Shown piece after piece: positions 1-8,008 of a stretch of 64,000 nt of DNA. Below the pieces are notes generated by a model. That model was given only the letters and a program-made list of their open reading frames with translations, was not told the DNA's origin and ran no database searches. The stretch covers positions 1 to 64,000 of the forward strand of contig DAOVTW010000001.1 of the NCBI GenBank assembly GCA_030632885.1. Direction: 5' to 3'. Made by a program: the position numbers and the translations under genes. The stretch is from JAIOSM01 sp023143455. GTDB taxonomy: Bacteria; Desulfobacterota; Desulfobacteria; Desulfobacterales; Desulfobacteraceae. How positions within the stretch are numbered: position 1 is the stretch's first letter; each line of letters begins with the position of its first letter.

Positions 1-51
1 ACCGCCATTTTACGCATTTCTGGAGTGAATTCAACGCCCTGAAACGACATA
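1..51 (-). CDS. Start of a gene leaving the left edge, possibly an IS transposase
   Basis: The reverse strand has an ATG at position 51 with a good ribosome binding site (GGGAGAAG) just upstream. It opens a frame that runs off the window and reads MSFQGVEFTPEMRKMAV. This start resembles, from memory, N-termini of insertion-sequence transposases. Seventeen residues are too few to be sure of the family. The divergent neighbour is a CcdA-like gene lacking its front half, which fits an insertion that cut that gene. Confidence 0.4.
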
Positions 52-128
52 TCTTCTCCCTGTATTTTTATTATATCCCAAACTATAATGTTATTGTATA
101 ATAAAAAAATAGGGAATGCAAGGTCAGT

Positions 129-572
129 ATGAGGTCAAATGAAAAGAACTATAGTTACTGGCAGATTCTGGTAGGTATTATCCTCATCTGGGCTGCTTTG
201 GGGATGCTTGGGGTTGAGAAATGCTCTATGTCCGGAAGTCTTTTATACAAACTCAATTTAAGGGGAATGTTCGGGGCGTTTGTCCTTGGGCTTGCCTATG
301 GTATCCTTTCAGGTTCATGTACTTTTGGGTTTATAGCCCCAATCTTGGCCATAATTACAGTCCAGGAAAAAGTTTTTACCGGCATCGTTTTGATCATCCT
401 GTTCGGTCTCGGGCATTGTCTTCCAATTGTCATAGCCGGAAGCTCAACAGCTGCAGTAAAAAAATTGCTTGAAAATAGCATGTGGAATGGCGCGGGCAAT
501 TGGTTTAGAAAAATTGCAGGTTCAACTATCATCCTGTTAGGGATATATTTTATTTTGACCCCATTTTTTTAG
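129..572 (+). pseudogene. N-terminally truncated CcdA/DsbD-like membrane protein
   Basis: A 147-residue, strongly hydrophobic protein matching the second half of the CcdA/DsbD transmembrane family, which passes electrons across the membrane for cytochrome c maturation or disulfide reduction. Visible membrane stretches lie near residues 10-30, 46-80, 82-105 and 128-146. The segment GSCTFGFIAPILA occupies the place of the family's second conserved cysteine helix. Full-length CcdA has six helices and a first cysteine helix; that front half is missing, and the frame is stopped just upstream of the ATG. The adjacent divergent, transposase-like start suggests truncation by insertion. It is probably not functional. 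Confidence 0.55.
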
Positions 573-653
573 ACATCTTGAAATTTGTTTTCAGATATCA
601 TTTATTATTGTATACTAGCTTTTATTAAAAATGGACAATTTCCTGCGAATGAG

Positions 654-994
654 ATGGCTGACAATAAAAATACTCCTCCGAAATTAAGAGCTGCATCCAC
701 AGTAATTCTTGTAAGAGAAAAAAATAAAACCTTTGAAGTGTATCTTTTAAGGCGAAGCACAAAATCATGGTTTAGAACCAAGGTGATGAATGAAAACTGG
801 GTATTATCTTTCTCAAGTCTTGGAAGATGGTCCCATCCTCAAATGGCCCAGTGATTCTTGAACCTTGGGATCCTATATTTGATTCAGGTCGTGAGATTGA
901 CTTTTCAGATCTTTCAAAAAAAGTAGTTTCACCTGGCGAATGGTTTTCAAGAATTTGGTGTGATAAAGGTCTCTGGAAACCAATTGGAGTCTAA
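654..994 (+). pseudogene. Decayed NUDIX-type hydrolase
   Basis: The frame opening at 654 (MADNKNTPPKLRAASTVILV, then FEVYLLRRSTKS) is the typical front of a NUDIX hydrolase. The expected FxPGG and Nudix-box region is absent, and the frame dies after about 90 residues. A second frame, shifted relative to the first, carries a convincing C-terminus (NGPVILEPWDPIFDSG ... EWFSRIWCDKGLWKPIGV) ending at 994. I read this as one gene with a large internal deletion and a frameshift. The original full length is unknown. The NUDIX assignment rests on the N-terminal half only. Confidence 0.5.
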
Positions 995-1779
995 ATAGAT
1001 TTTTTTGCGTGGGCAAGGAAATACTTACCCGTTATTTTTATGAGAATTTTATTGTTGTTCTTATAGTAGTTGTTTTCAATATCTTCAGAATCAAGAAGAG
1101 AAATTAATCGTAATTTTTTATAATCATCTAAAACAGGCAGGGCAATATAATCAAACAGTATTTCACTCTCTTTACCGGTAATTGAATAGAAAAGTTCAAA
1201 TATGCTGGTAACTGTCTCTTTTTTTAGCACCATAAATGTTCCTTCCAATACAAAAAGTGTTTTTCTATTTCCCTTAAATCCAGAATTTAACAATCTTTCT
1301 TTTATGGGTTCATTATCAAAATCCATGGGTACGAATGTAATGTCATGGGGAATGTAGATTTGTAGTTTCTCAAGTTGTTTTAGTTTTCTTGCCTGGGTTG
1401 TTTTTACATCAAGCTCAAATAGTTTTGTTTTTGTTTTGTCATTAAGAAATCTTACACCCCTTGAGTCATAACCGGCACAGAATGAAACAATCTGTTCAAA
1501 ATCATTTGCTATAGCTTTTTTAATTACAGAATCAAAGAATTTTGTTCTTGCCACTATATATGCATAAGTGCTTTTGGGGGCTATTGTTGATATTAGTTTT
1601 ATGATTTTCAGTTTTAATAATAGTTTGATTGAACGTGGTATCATTTTCGGAGCAATGTAATCATCACTTTTTAGAAGGGGATCTTTTTCATAAAATGCCT
1701 GGGCTTTGCAAATACAGTTGAATCCAGCAGTTTTTGCACTTCTTTCTTTAATTGGTACTATTGGTTTCTTTTTTCTCAT
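991..1779 (-). CDS. SAM-dependent methyltransferase, leucine carboxyl methyltransferase family
   Basis: This protein resembles the PF04072/TIGR00027 group of putative class I methyltransferases. It opens with KERSAKTAGFNCICKAQA, and its SAM-binding glycine-rich loop reads IVSFCAGYDSRGVRFLN, the family's GAGxDSR pattern. A later segment (FVLEGTFMVLKKETV) matches the conserved LxEGxxxYL region. I prefer the ATG at 1779; an upstream TTG at 1842 would add 21 residues that do not look like protein. The C-terminal part is slightly short for the family. The substrate is unknown. The stop overlaps the 3' end of the NUDIX remnant by four bases on the opposite strand. Confidence 0.75.
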   Translation of the reverse strand: MRKKKPIVPIKERSAKTAGFNCICKAQAFYEKDPLLKSDDYIAPKMIPRSIKLLLKLKIIKLISTIAPKSTYAYIVARTKFFDSVIKKAIANDFEQIVSFCAGYDSRGVRFLNDKTKTKLFELDVKTTQARKLKQLEKLQIYIPHDITFVPMDFDNEPIKERLLNSGFKGNRKTLFVLEGTFMVLKKETVTSIFELFYSITGKESEILFDYIALPVLDDYKKLRLISLLDSEDIENNYYKNNNKILIKITGKYFLAHAKKSI

Positions 1780-1863
1780 ACAATAAACTATTTTTTTATA
1801 AAAAAAGTAAGGGGTACTCCCAATATAATATATATCAGTCAAAGCCCCACAAGTGCAAATTTT

Positions 1864-2751
1864 TTAAGGTTTTTGTTTAATAAACTGACCAACTTTTTCT
1901 ATAGAAATTCTTGATATTGAAAGGTATCTGGCAAAATATTGAAAAACATGAAACATATTATCAAAGACCTCAATTGTTGTTTTAACACCTGCATGTTTGG
2001 CTTTTTGTTCGAGTAATAAAGAGTCGTCAAGCAGTACTTCATTCTCTCCAACATGGATGAGTATTGGACAGAACCCTGTAAGATCATTGTTTATAGGCGA
2101 TATGAAAGGGTTGGTAATGTCTTGTTTGTTAGAATAAAGCCTGGCAGTTTGGTCAAGCATCCTTTTATTTAACATTGGATCAATATCTTCTTTCTCTTTA
2201 ATTGATTTGTTTTTGTTTTCAAGATCAACCCATGGAGACAAAAAGACCGCTGCACATGGCATTGGCAGAGCGAGGTCTTTAATCTTTGCAAGTAAAGCAA
2301 GGGTTAGACCTCCTCCTGCTGAATCTCCTGCAACAACTATTTGGTCTGGTAAGAGACCTTTATTAAGCAAGTATTTATACACAGTTAATGCATCTTTAAG
2401 TCCTGCCGGGTATGGGTGTTCCGGAGCAAGCCGATAATTGATTATTAATACTTCAGCATTTGATGCTTTTGCTATTCTTGAGGTAAGGTCGCGATGGGAA
2501 ATTATTGATCCAGCTACAAACCCGCCTCCATGAAGAAAGAGGATTGTTTTGTTGGAAGATAAATCAGTAGGGATTATTCTTTCACCCTCAATGTCATTTA
2601 TTTTAACACCTTGGAATTTAATATCTTTATCAGGCTTGAATGCTTTTGCACTCACTTCAAGCAAAGTTCTATATCTTTTAATGCCGATCTGATCAAAAGT
2701 TGGCATTGATTTTAAATGTTTCAGTATTGACGTTAAAACGCGTGAATTCAT
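1864..2751 (-). CDS. Alpha/beta hydrolase of the hormone-sensitive-lipase family (esterase/lipase)
   Basis: A 295-residue cytoplasmic esterase. The HGGGFVAGS oxyanion-hole motif, the nucleophile elbow GDSAGGG, and a late Asp and His (DDSLLLEQ and MFHVFQYF) form the catalytic triad of the HSL/GDXG family, which hydrolyses short-chain carboxylic esters. The YRLAPEHPYPAGLKD segment between the oxyanion hole and the serine is also diagnostic. The natural substrate is not predictable. It shares its strand with the downstream methyltransferase and is separated from it by about 85 bases, so the two could be co-transcribed. The ATG at 2751 was chosen because the HSL N-terminal cap follows it. Confidence 0.88.
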   Translation of the reverse strand: MNSRVLTSILKHLKSMPTFDQIGIKRYRTLLEVSAKAFKPDKDIKFQGVKINDIEGERIIPTDLSSNKTILFLHGGGFVAGSIISHRDLTSRIAKASNAEVLIINYRLAPEHPYPAGLKDALTVYKYLLNKGLLPDQIVVAGDSAGGGLTLALLAKIKDLALPMPCAAVFLSPWVDLENKNKSIKEKEDIDPMLNKRMLDQTARLYSNKQDITNPFISPINNDLTGFCPILIHVGENEVLLDDSLLLEQKAKHAGVKTTIEVFDNMFHVFQYFARYLSISRISIEKVGQFIKQKP

Positions 2752-2858
2752 GATGACTTTTTAATATATTTAGTTAAAAAAGACAAATAGTATTGATACT
2801 CTAATAAAAAAAGTTTATCACATTGGTCAGGCTAATAATCAGAGGGATATTTTTTTTA

Positions 2859-3722
2859 ATGCTGAAAAAACTATTTATTACAGATTTTGATGGAACTCTT
2901 TTAAGAGATGACAAGACCATTGCAAAAGATGATATTAACGCTTTAATTGAGCTTAAAGAACAAAACATAGTAAGGTGTGTTGCTACAGGCAGATCAATCT
3001 ATTCTTTTTCAAAAATTTTAAAAACTTTTCCCTTTGGGTCTCTTTTTGAATTCCCAATTGATTATTTAATATTCTCGACCGGTGCCGGGATTATGGATTT
3101 TAACACAGGTGAAATTATTAAGAGTTTTTCTCTTAATGAATCAGATGTTATCAATATTGCAGATTATTTTGAGAGTTGTAAGCTCGACTATATGGTTCAT
3201 AAACCAGTTCCTGATACACAATATTTTGTCTATAGATCTTTTGGACGTGAAAATCAGGATTTTAAGGATAGAATTAATCTCTATAAAGAGTATTCTTCTT
3301 TGTTGAATGAGATAAAAAAACTAAATGGTTTTGGAAGATCAACTGAAGTATTATCAATTGTTCCTTGTGAGTCAGTTTATGCTACACTAGGTATGATAGA
3401 AAAAATCAAACAAGATCTTTCTATGTTCAGCGTTATCATTGCTACCTCTCCTTTGGATAAGAAATCATTATGGGTTGAAGTTTTTAACAAAGATGTCTCA
3501 AAAAGCAAGGCAGCATCCTTTCTTAGCCAGGAACTTTTTATAAAGAGAAAAAATGTTTTTTCAATTGGTAATGACCATAATGATTTAGATTTGCTTGAAT
3601 GGTCAGGTAGAGGATTTGTTGTTGAAAATGGTCTGATTGACCTTAAAAAAATATTTGATCAAGTTCCTTCTAATAATAATTGCGGAGTTTGTGCAGCTGT
3701 TAAAAAATGTATAAAAGCATAA
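2859..3722 (+). CDS. HAD-superfamily phosphatase, Cof/YidA type
   Basis: A HAD hydrolase that should dephosphorylate small phosphorylated metabolites in the cytoplasm. Motif I is DFDGTLL near the N-terminus, motif II is the TGR following VRCVA, the conserved lysine is in SKSKAASFL, and motif IV is GNDHNDLDLLEW. The type-IIB cap between motifs II and III places it with Cof/YidA and sucrose-phosphate phosphatase-like enzymes. The ATG at 2859 puts motif I about eight residues from the start, as is normal; a TTG at 2823 adds an unlikely leader. The specific substrate is unknown. Confidence 0.85.
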   Translation: MLKKLFITDFDGTLLRDDKTIAKDDINALIELKEQNIVRCVATGRSIYSFSKILKTFPFGSLFEFPIDYLIFSTGAGIMDFNTGEIIKSFSLNESDVINIADYFESCKLDYMVHKPVPDTQYFVYRSFGRENQDFKDRINLYKEYSSLLNEIKKLNGFGRSTEVLSIVPCESVYATLGMIEKIKQDLSMFSVIIATSPLDKKSLWVEVFNKDVSKSKAASFLSQELFIKRKNVFSIGNDHNDLDLLEWSGRGFVVENGLIDLKKIFDQVPSNNNCGVCAAVKKCIKA

Positions 3723-3732
3723 TTTTTTTATC

Positions 3733-3763
3733 TTTTACAACTTTTTTACAACCTTTTTACCAG
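3733..3763 (+). promoter_or_regulatory. Three tandem 11-bp repeats upstream of the VWA/two-component operon
   Basis: TTTTACAAC, TTTTACAAC and TTTTACCAG begin at 3733, 3744 and 3755, an exact 11-bp period. OmpR/PhoB-type regulators bind direct repeats with this spacing, and an OmpR-type regulator is encoded in the downstream operon. A weak promoter (TTGAGA at 3810, GATAAT at 3831) and a strong RBS (AAGGAGAG) follow before the ATG at 3859. The binding assignment is inference. Confidence 0.4.
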
Positions 3764-3858
3764 CCACTGACATTTTCATATTTGTTTCCTAATATCATTG
3801 GATCAGGTGTTGAGATTTAGTAGAAAAAACGATAATACTTGATTTAAGGAGAGAAAGA

Positions 3859-5196
3859 ATGAAACATTTATTTTTTATAGCTAGTATGATGATGGTTCTT
3901 GTGTTAACAGCAGACACAAGTATGAGTAAAACCTATGGTGAGAAAGTAATCCTCCGCGTTGAGACTGAAAAATCTATTTTATTTGCAGGACCTTCCCAAG
4001 AAGTTGTATTAAAAGTTACTTTAGATGCTCCCTCGGTTCCATCATCTGTAGAAAGACCCCCTGTAAATCTTTCTGTAGTATTGGATAAGTCAGGATCCAT
4101 GAATGGCGAGAAAATTAAACAAGCCAAGGCCGCTGCAATTGAAGCGGTTCAAAGATTGGGAGCAGCAGATATTTTTTCTTTAGTAGTATATGATTCTAAT
4201 GTGCGAACAATAATACCAGCACAGAAAGTCAGGAACAGAGATCGGATTATTGCAAAAATTCAACAAATTTATGCTGCTGGCAGCACTGCTCTTTTTGGCG
4301 GAGTAAGCCAGGGTGCATCTGAAATAAGAAAACATATTGGATCAGAATACGTTCATAGGATTATTCTTTTATCTGATGGTCTAGCAAATGTTGGGCCAGA
4401 ATCTCCTGCCGAGCTTGGAAGACTTGGTGCAGCACTAATTAAAGAGAATATTTCTGTTACAACCATTGGTGTGGGATATGATTATAATGAAGATTTGATG
4501 ACAAGATTATCCCAAAAAAGTGATGGCAACTCATATTTTGTTGAAACAGGTTCTGAACTGCCTCATATTTTTGCATCAGAGTTAGGAGATGTTCTTAATG
4601 TTGTTGCTAAAAAGGTGAAGGTGGCCATTACAATGCCTGATGGTGTTGAACCTATTTCAATTATAGGAAGGGAAGGGCGTATCAAGGGCAGAACTATTGA
4701 GCTTTCCATGAATCAGCTCTATGGGGATCAGGAAAAATATGCGCTTGTGAAAGTAAAAATACCAAAATCCGATACAGGTGTTTCCATGGAGATCGCTAAA
4801 GCCAAAGTGCGTTATGAAAATCCCTTTAGTAAAAAAACCGAGGTAGTATACGGGAAATCAATTGTAAAGTTCAGCAAAGATTATACAATTGTTAAAAAAT
4901 CAACTAATGTTGATGTGGTAAGAGAATATCAGCGTAATTTAAATGCCCTGGAGCAGGAAAAAGCTATTTCTTTGTCTGATAAAGGTAAAAAGAAAGAAGC
5001 TGTGCAGGCTCTTAAAGCATCTGCAGTTAAAATGAAGAGTATCGCAAAAGAATATGGCGATGAAGTTCTTTTAGAAGAAGCAAAGGATATGGAGAAACAA
5101 GCAGAAGTGATAGAACAGGAAGGCATGAATAAAAAAATGCGTAAAGTTATAAGGACAAAATCCTATCAAATGAAAAATCAGCAGAAAGCTGAGTGA
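3859..5196 (+). CDS. Secreted von Willebrand factor A domain protein
   Basis: A 445-residue exported protein. Residues 1-23 form a signal peptide (Lys-containing start, hydrophobic core). The VWA domain at about 70-230 carries an intact metal-ion-dependent adhesion site: DKSGSMNGE (DxSxS), the threonine of GSTALFGG, and the aspartate of LSDGLANVG. A beta-rich middle section follows, then a charged helical, probably coiled-coil tail (about 345-445). VWA proteins bind protein ligands through a divalent ion; the ligand here is unknown. The stop overlaps the kinase gene start, so it is translationally coupled to a sensor kinase and may act in its signalling as a periplasmic partner. Confidence 0.85.
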   Translation: MKHLFFIASMMMVLVLTADTSMSKTYGEKVILRVETEKSILFAGPSQEVVLKVTLDAPSVPSSVERPPVNLSVVLDKSGSMNGEKIKQAKAAAIEAVQRLGAADIFSLVVYDSNVRTIIPAQKVRNRDRIIAKIQQIYAAGSTALFGGVSQGASEIRKHIGSEYVHRIILLSDGLANVGPESPAELGRLGAALIKENISVTTIGVGYDYNEDLMTRLSQKSDGNSYFVETGSELPHIFASELGDVLNVVAKKVKVAITMPDGVEPISIIGREGRIKGRTIELSMNQLYGDQEKYALVKVKIPKSDTGVSMEIAKAKVRYENPFSKKTEVVYGKSIVKFSKDYTIVKKSTNVDVVREYQRNLNALEQEKAISLSDKGKKKEAVQALKASAVKMKSIAKEYGDEVLLEEAKDMEKQAEVIEQEGMNKKMRKVIRTKSYQMKNQQKAE

Positions 5197-6866
5197 TTAA
5201 AAGGTTTTATATTATGAAAAGCAGGCGGTTTATTACATTGTTTTGGGTGTTGTTATTAGTGCCTGCGGTTATAATCAGTGCGGTTGCATTTAAGCTCCTG
5301 TTCCATGAGCAGGAGCGGATCAACCTCACTATTATAACATCACTTACTGAACGTGCTGAAATAATTGCAAGTAATATTCATATCATAGTTAGAGAAGTTG
5401 AAAAAAGTTTGTCACAGGCACTTATTGACATTAAGCCTGAGCAATTGGAACCTACTCTTTTGCTTTGGGAAGAAACAAACCCTTTAATAAGGAATGTTTA
5501 TATTTGGGACAAACAAAATTTGCTTGAGTATCCTTTAAAAGGAATGGCATCAACTCTTGAAGAAAGACAGTTTATTACCAGATTTGATTCTATTTTTGTA
5601 ACTGGAAAAGCTTTTGATACAGATTCGCAAAAAGCAGAGAGTGAGCTATCCATAGACTCTCAGTCTTCTAAAGAATCCCTTTATGACCTTGCCAAAGGTA
5701 AAACAATAAAGAAAGGCAATGTTCAGACCATGTTTACACCTCAATCAGGATGGATTCCCTGGTTTGCTCAGGATCAACTTTTTATACTGGGCTGGGTAAA
5801 AAAATCAAGGGACGGGCCTGTTTACGGTGTTGAGTTGGAACTTGCAAGCCTTTTGTCACGGCTGATTCCAGATTTGCCTCAAATAAAGGAAAAAGGTATT
5901 TCCTTTGCTATCTTAAATAGTCGAAAACAAATAATGCACATGTCAGGAGATACAGCAGTAGAGGATGCCCAGGCTTGTGATATAGCAGTTTCATTGTCAA
6001 ATCTTTTGCCACATTGGCAAGTATGCATATATCTTGATAGAGAAAGCTTTACCCAAGGGAAGGGATTTTTATATGTATCTGTGTTACTTCTTTTTATTTT
6101 TATGGCAGCCATAATTTCCGGAGGCCTGCTTTTGACTTCTCAAACCCGTAAGCATATGAAAGATGCAATGCAGAAGACTTCTTTTGTATCATCTGTTTCC
6201 CATGAACTAAAAACCCCTCTGACAAGCATTAGAATGTATGCTGAACTTATGTTGGATGGGCGTAGTAAATCTATTGAGAAAACAAAGCATTATCTTGAGG
6301 TTATGGTTTCCCAAAGCCAACGATTAACAAGGCTGATTAACAATATACTGGATTTTGGTAAACTGGAGCAGGGTAAAAAAATATACAATAAAAGAGCTGT
6401 GGACTTAAGCCAATTACTGGCTATAATAATTGATGCCCATGGTATTAGGATAAAAAAAGCAGGGTTTGAAATAAAAACTGATATTGGTGAACCAAAAATC
6501 AATGAATCTTCTTTTATGGTCATTTCTGATCCTGATGCTATAGAACAGGTAGTGTTGAACATGGTTGATAATGCGTTGAAATATGCAGGAGAAGGAAAAT
6601 TTATTGCTTTTAAGCTTGAGAATGATTCCAAAGATTTTATTTTACTGAAAATTAGTGATCATGGATCTGGAATTTCAAAAACACACCAAAAGGCAATTTT
6701 TGAAAAATTTTATAGAATTGATAATTCATTAACATCCACTTTCCCTGGCTCTGGCTTAGGATTAAGTATTGCAAGGCAAATTTTAAGAGATCTTGATGGT
6801 GATCTAATATTTGAACCAGTGCCGGAAGGTGGAAGTTGCTTTATTGCAAGGATACCAAAAAAATGA
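5193..6866 (+). CDS. Membrane sensor histidine kinase
   Basis: A two-helix membrane kinase. Transmembrane segments lie near residues 18-40 and 288-312 and enclose a periplasmic sensor region of about 250 residues that I cannot assign to a family. The HisKA H-box reads SSVSHELKTPLTS (phosphorylated His near 336). The ATPase domain follows with the N-box NMVDNALKYA, the G1 box DHGSGIS and the G2 box GSGLGLSIA. No HAMP domain is evident between helix 2 and the H-box. The start is GTG at 5193, overlapping the VWA stop, or ATG at 5214. The stop overlaps the regulator's ATG, giving a tight operon. Confidence 0.88.
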   Translation: MIKRFYIMKSRRFITLFWVLLLVPAVIISAVAFKLLFHEQERINLTIITSLTERAEIIASNIHIIVREVEKSLSQALIDIKPEQLEPTLLLWEETNPLIRNVYIWDKQNLLEYPLKGMASTLEERQFITRFDSIFVTGKAFDTDSQKAESELSIDSQSSKESLYDLAKGKTIKKGNVQTMFTPQSGWIPWFAQDQLFILGWVKKSRDGPVYGVELELASLLSRLIPDLPQIKEKGISFAILNSRKQIMHMSGDTAVEDAQACDIAVSLSNLLPHWQVCIYLDRESFTQGKGFLYVSVLLLFIFMAAIISGGLLLTSQTRKHMKDAMQKTSFVSSVSHELKTPLTSIRMYAELMLDGRSKSIEKTKHYLEVMVSQSQRLTRLINNILDFGKLEQGKKIYNKRAVDLSQLLAIIIDAHGIRIKKAGFEIKTDIGEPKINESSFMVISDPDAIEQVVLNMVDNALKYAGEGKFIAFKLENDSKDFILLKISDHGSGISKTHQKAIFEKFYRIDNSLTSTFPGSGLGLSIARQILRDLDGDLIFEPVPEGGSCFIARIPKK

Positions 6867-7564
6867 ATCCCAATAGAATTCTTGTTGTTGAAGATGATCC
6901 TGATATACGTATGGGTCTCGTTGATACGCTTGAAAGCGAAGGCTATCAAGTTTTAGAGGCGCAAGATGGTCTTGCAGCTATTAAGTCGTTTGAAATGTAT
7001 GATATTGATCTTTTGCTTTTAGATATCATGATGCCAGGCAAAAACGGGTATGATGTTCTTCGTGAGATACGTGTAAAAAATAAACAAACACCAGTTATCA
7101 TGTTGACTGCAAAAGGTGAGGAAATTGACAAAGTTATCGGACTTGAGCTTGGTGCAGATGACTATATTACCAAGCCCTTTGGGATTCATGAACTGCTTGC
7201 CAGAATCTCAGCTGTTCTCAGAAGATCATCCCTATCTCTACAGGTAGGTTCGACTGCTAAAGATCCTGAGTTTTTTGGTGGGCATGCTATTGATTTCAAG
7301 CAGTATAAGCTTTTTAGGAATGATGTTGAATTTGATCTGTCAGAGCGGGAGGTAAAATTGATTAAAGTTTTTCATGATCACCCCGATGAAGTATTGTCAA
7401 GGGATGTTCTATTAGATAAGGTTTGGGGCATTGATTATTCTGGCACCACTCGAACTTTGGATCAACACATTGCACAACTTAGAAAAAAAATAGAAGAACA
7501 CCCGGCAGATCCTAAGGTTATTACCACTGTTCACGGGATCGGATATCGGTATAAACTTATATAA
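6863..7564 (+). CDS. OmpR/PhoB-family response regulator
   Basis: The N-terminal receiver domain has the acidic pair VVEDDPD, the phospho-acceptor aspartate in LLLLDIMMPG, the threonine in VIMLTAKG and the lysine in YITKPFG. The C-terminal winged helix (about 135-233) ends in the typical RTLDQHIAQLRKKIEE ... HGIGYRYKL. It should be phosphorylated by the kinase immediately upstream and bind DNA as a dimer on direct repeats. The ATG at 6863 overlaps the kinase stop (ATGA); the TTG at 6836 is less likely. The triple 11-bp repeat upstream of the operon is a candidate target, implying autoregulation. Confidence 0.92.
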   Translation: MNPNRILVVEDDPDIRMGLVDTLESEGYQVLEAQDGLAAIKSFEMYDIDLLLLDIMMPGKNGYDVLREIRVKNKQTPVIMLTAKGEEIDKVIGLELGADDYITKPFGIHELLARISAVLRRSSLSLQVGSTAKDPEFFGGHAIDFKQYKLFRNDVEFDLSEREVKLIKVFHDHPDEVLSRDVLLDKVWGIDYSGTTRTLDQHIAQLRKKIEEHPADPKVITTVHGIGYRYKLI

Positions 7565-7602
7565 TAAAGCCCGATTGCCTGACAAGAGGAGATTGTTTAT
7601 GA

Positions 7603-7965
7603 GTGCGACAAAATAATAACCTTAAAACTATTCATATATCTATTAGCCAAAATATGGTACCAGCGTTTTTTTGGTTCCTGGAAAAAGGTGTCAAAAAAGA
7701 AATTAAGAAAAGTAAGAGTCAAAACGGTATCATTACTATAAAATTTTTTAATCTGGTTCTTAAGGAATTGGGACCAGCATTTCTTAAATCAGGTATGTTA
7801 GTTTCAAAAAAGGAACTATCAGATTTTTTTTCTAGCCAACCAGAAAATTTTTTAAAAGCCTGCGAATCTGTGAAAATAAATGGCAAGGTTGAAACAATAG
7901 AAGCATTTAAACAGATTGATACTTCAGATGATTCTGATCTTTTACTGCTTTATGTTATGTCTTAG
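7603..7965 (+). CDS. Hypothetical protein with an ambiguous start
   Basis: About 120 residues, rich in Lys, Phe and Ser, with no domain I recognise; the C-terminal part (QIDTSDDSDLLLLYVMS) is acidic then hydrophobic. The only in-frame start is GTG at 7603. A far better signal, GAGGAGA followed by ATG at 7599, lies one frame away and would give only MSATK before a stop. Either the gene uses the GTG or one base has been gained just after the original ATG, breaking the gene. It follows the response regulator by about 40 bases and may belong to that operon. Confidence 0.45.
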   Translation: MRQNNNLKTIHISISQNMVPAFFWFLEKGVKKEIKKSKSQNGIITIKFFNLVLKELGPAFLKSGMLVSKKELSDFFSSQPENFLKACESVKINGKVETIEAFKQIDTSDDSDLLLLYVMS

Positions 7966-8008
7966 TAGCCTTGGTATCATTGATTATATTAGCAATCTGC
8001 GAAGGTTG

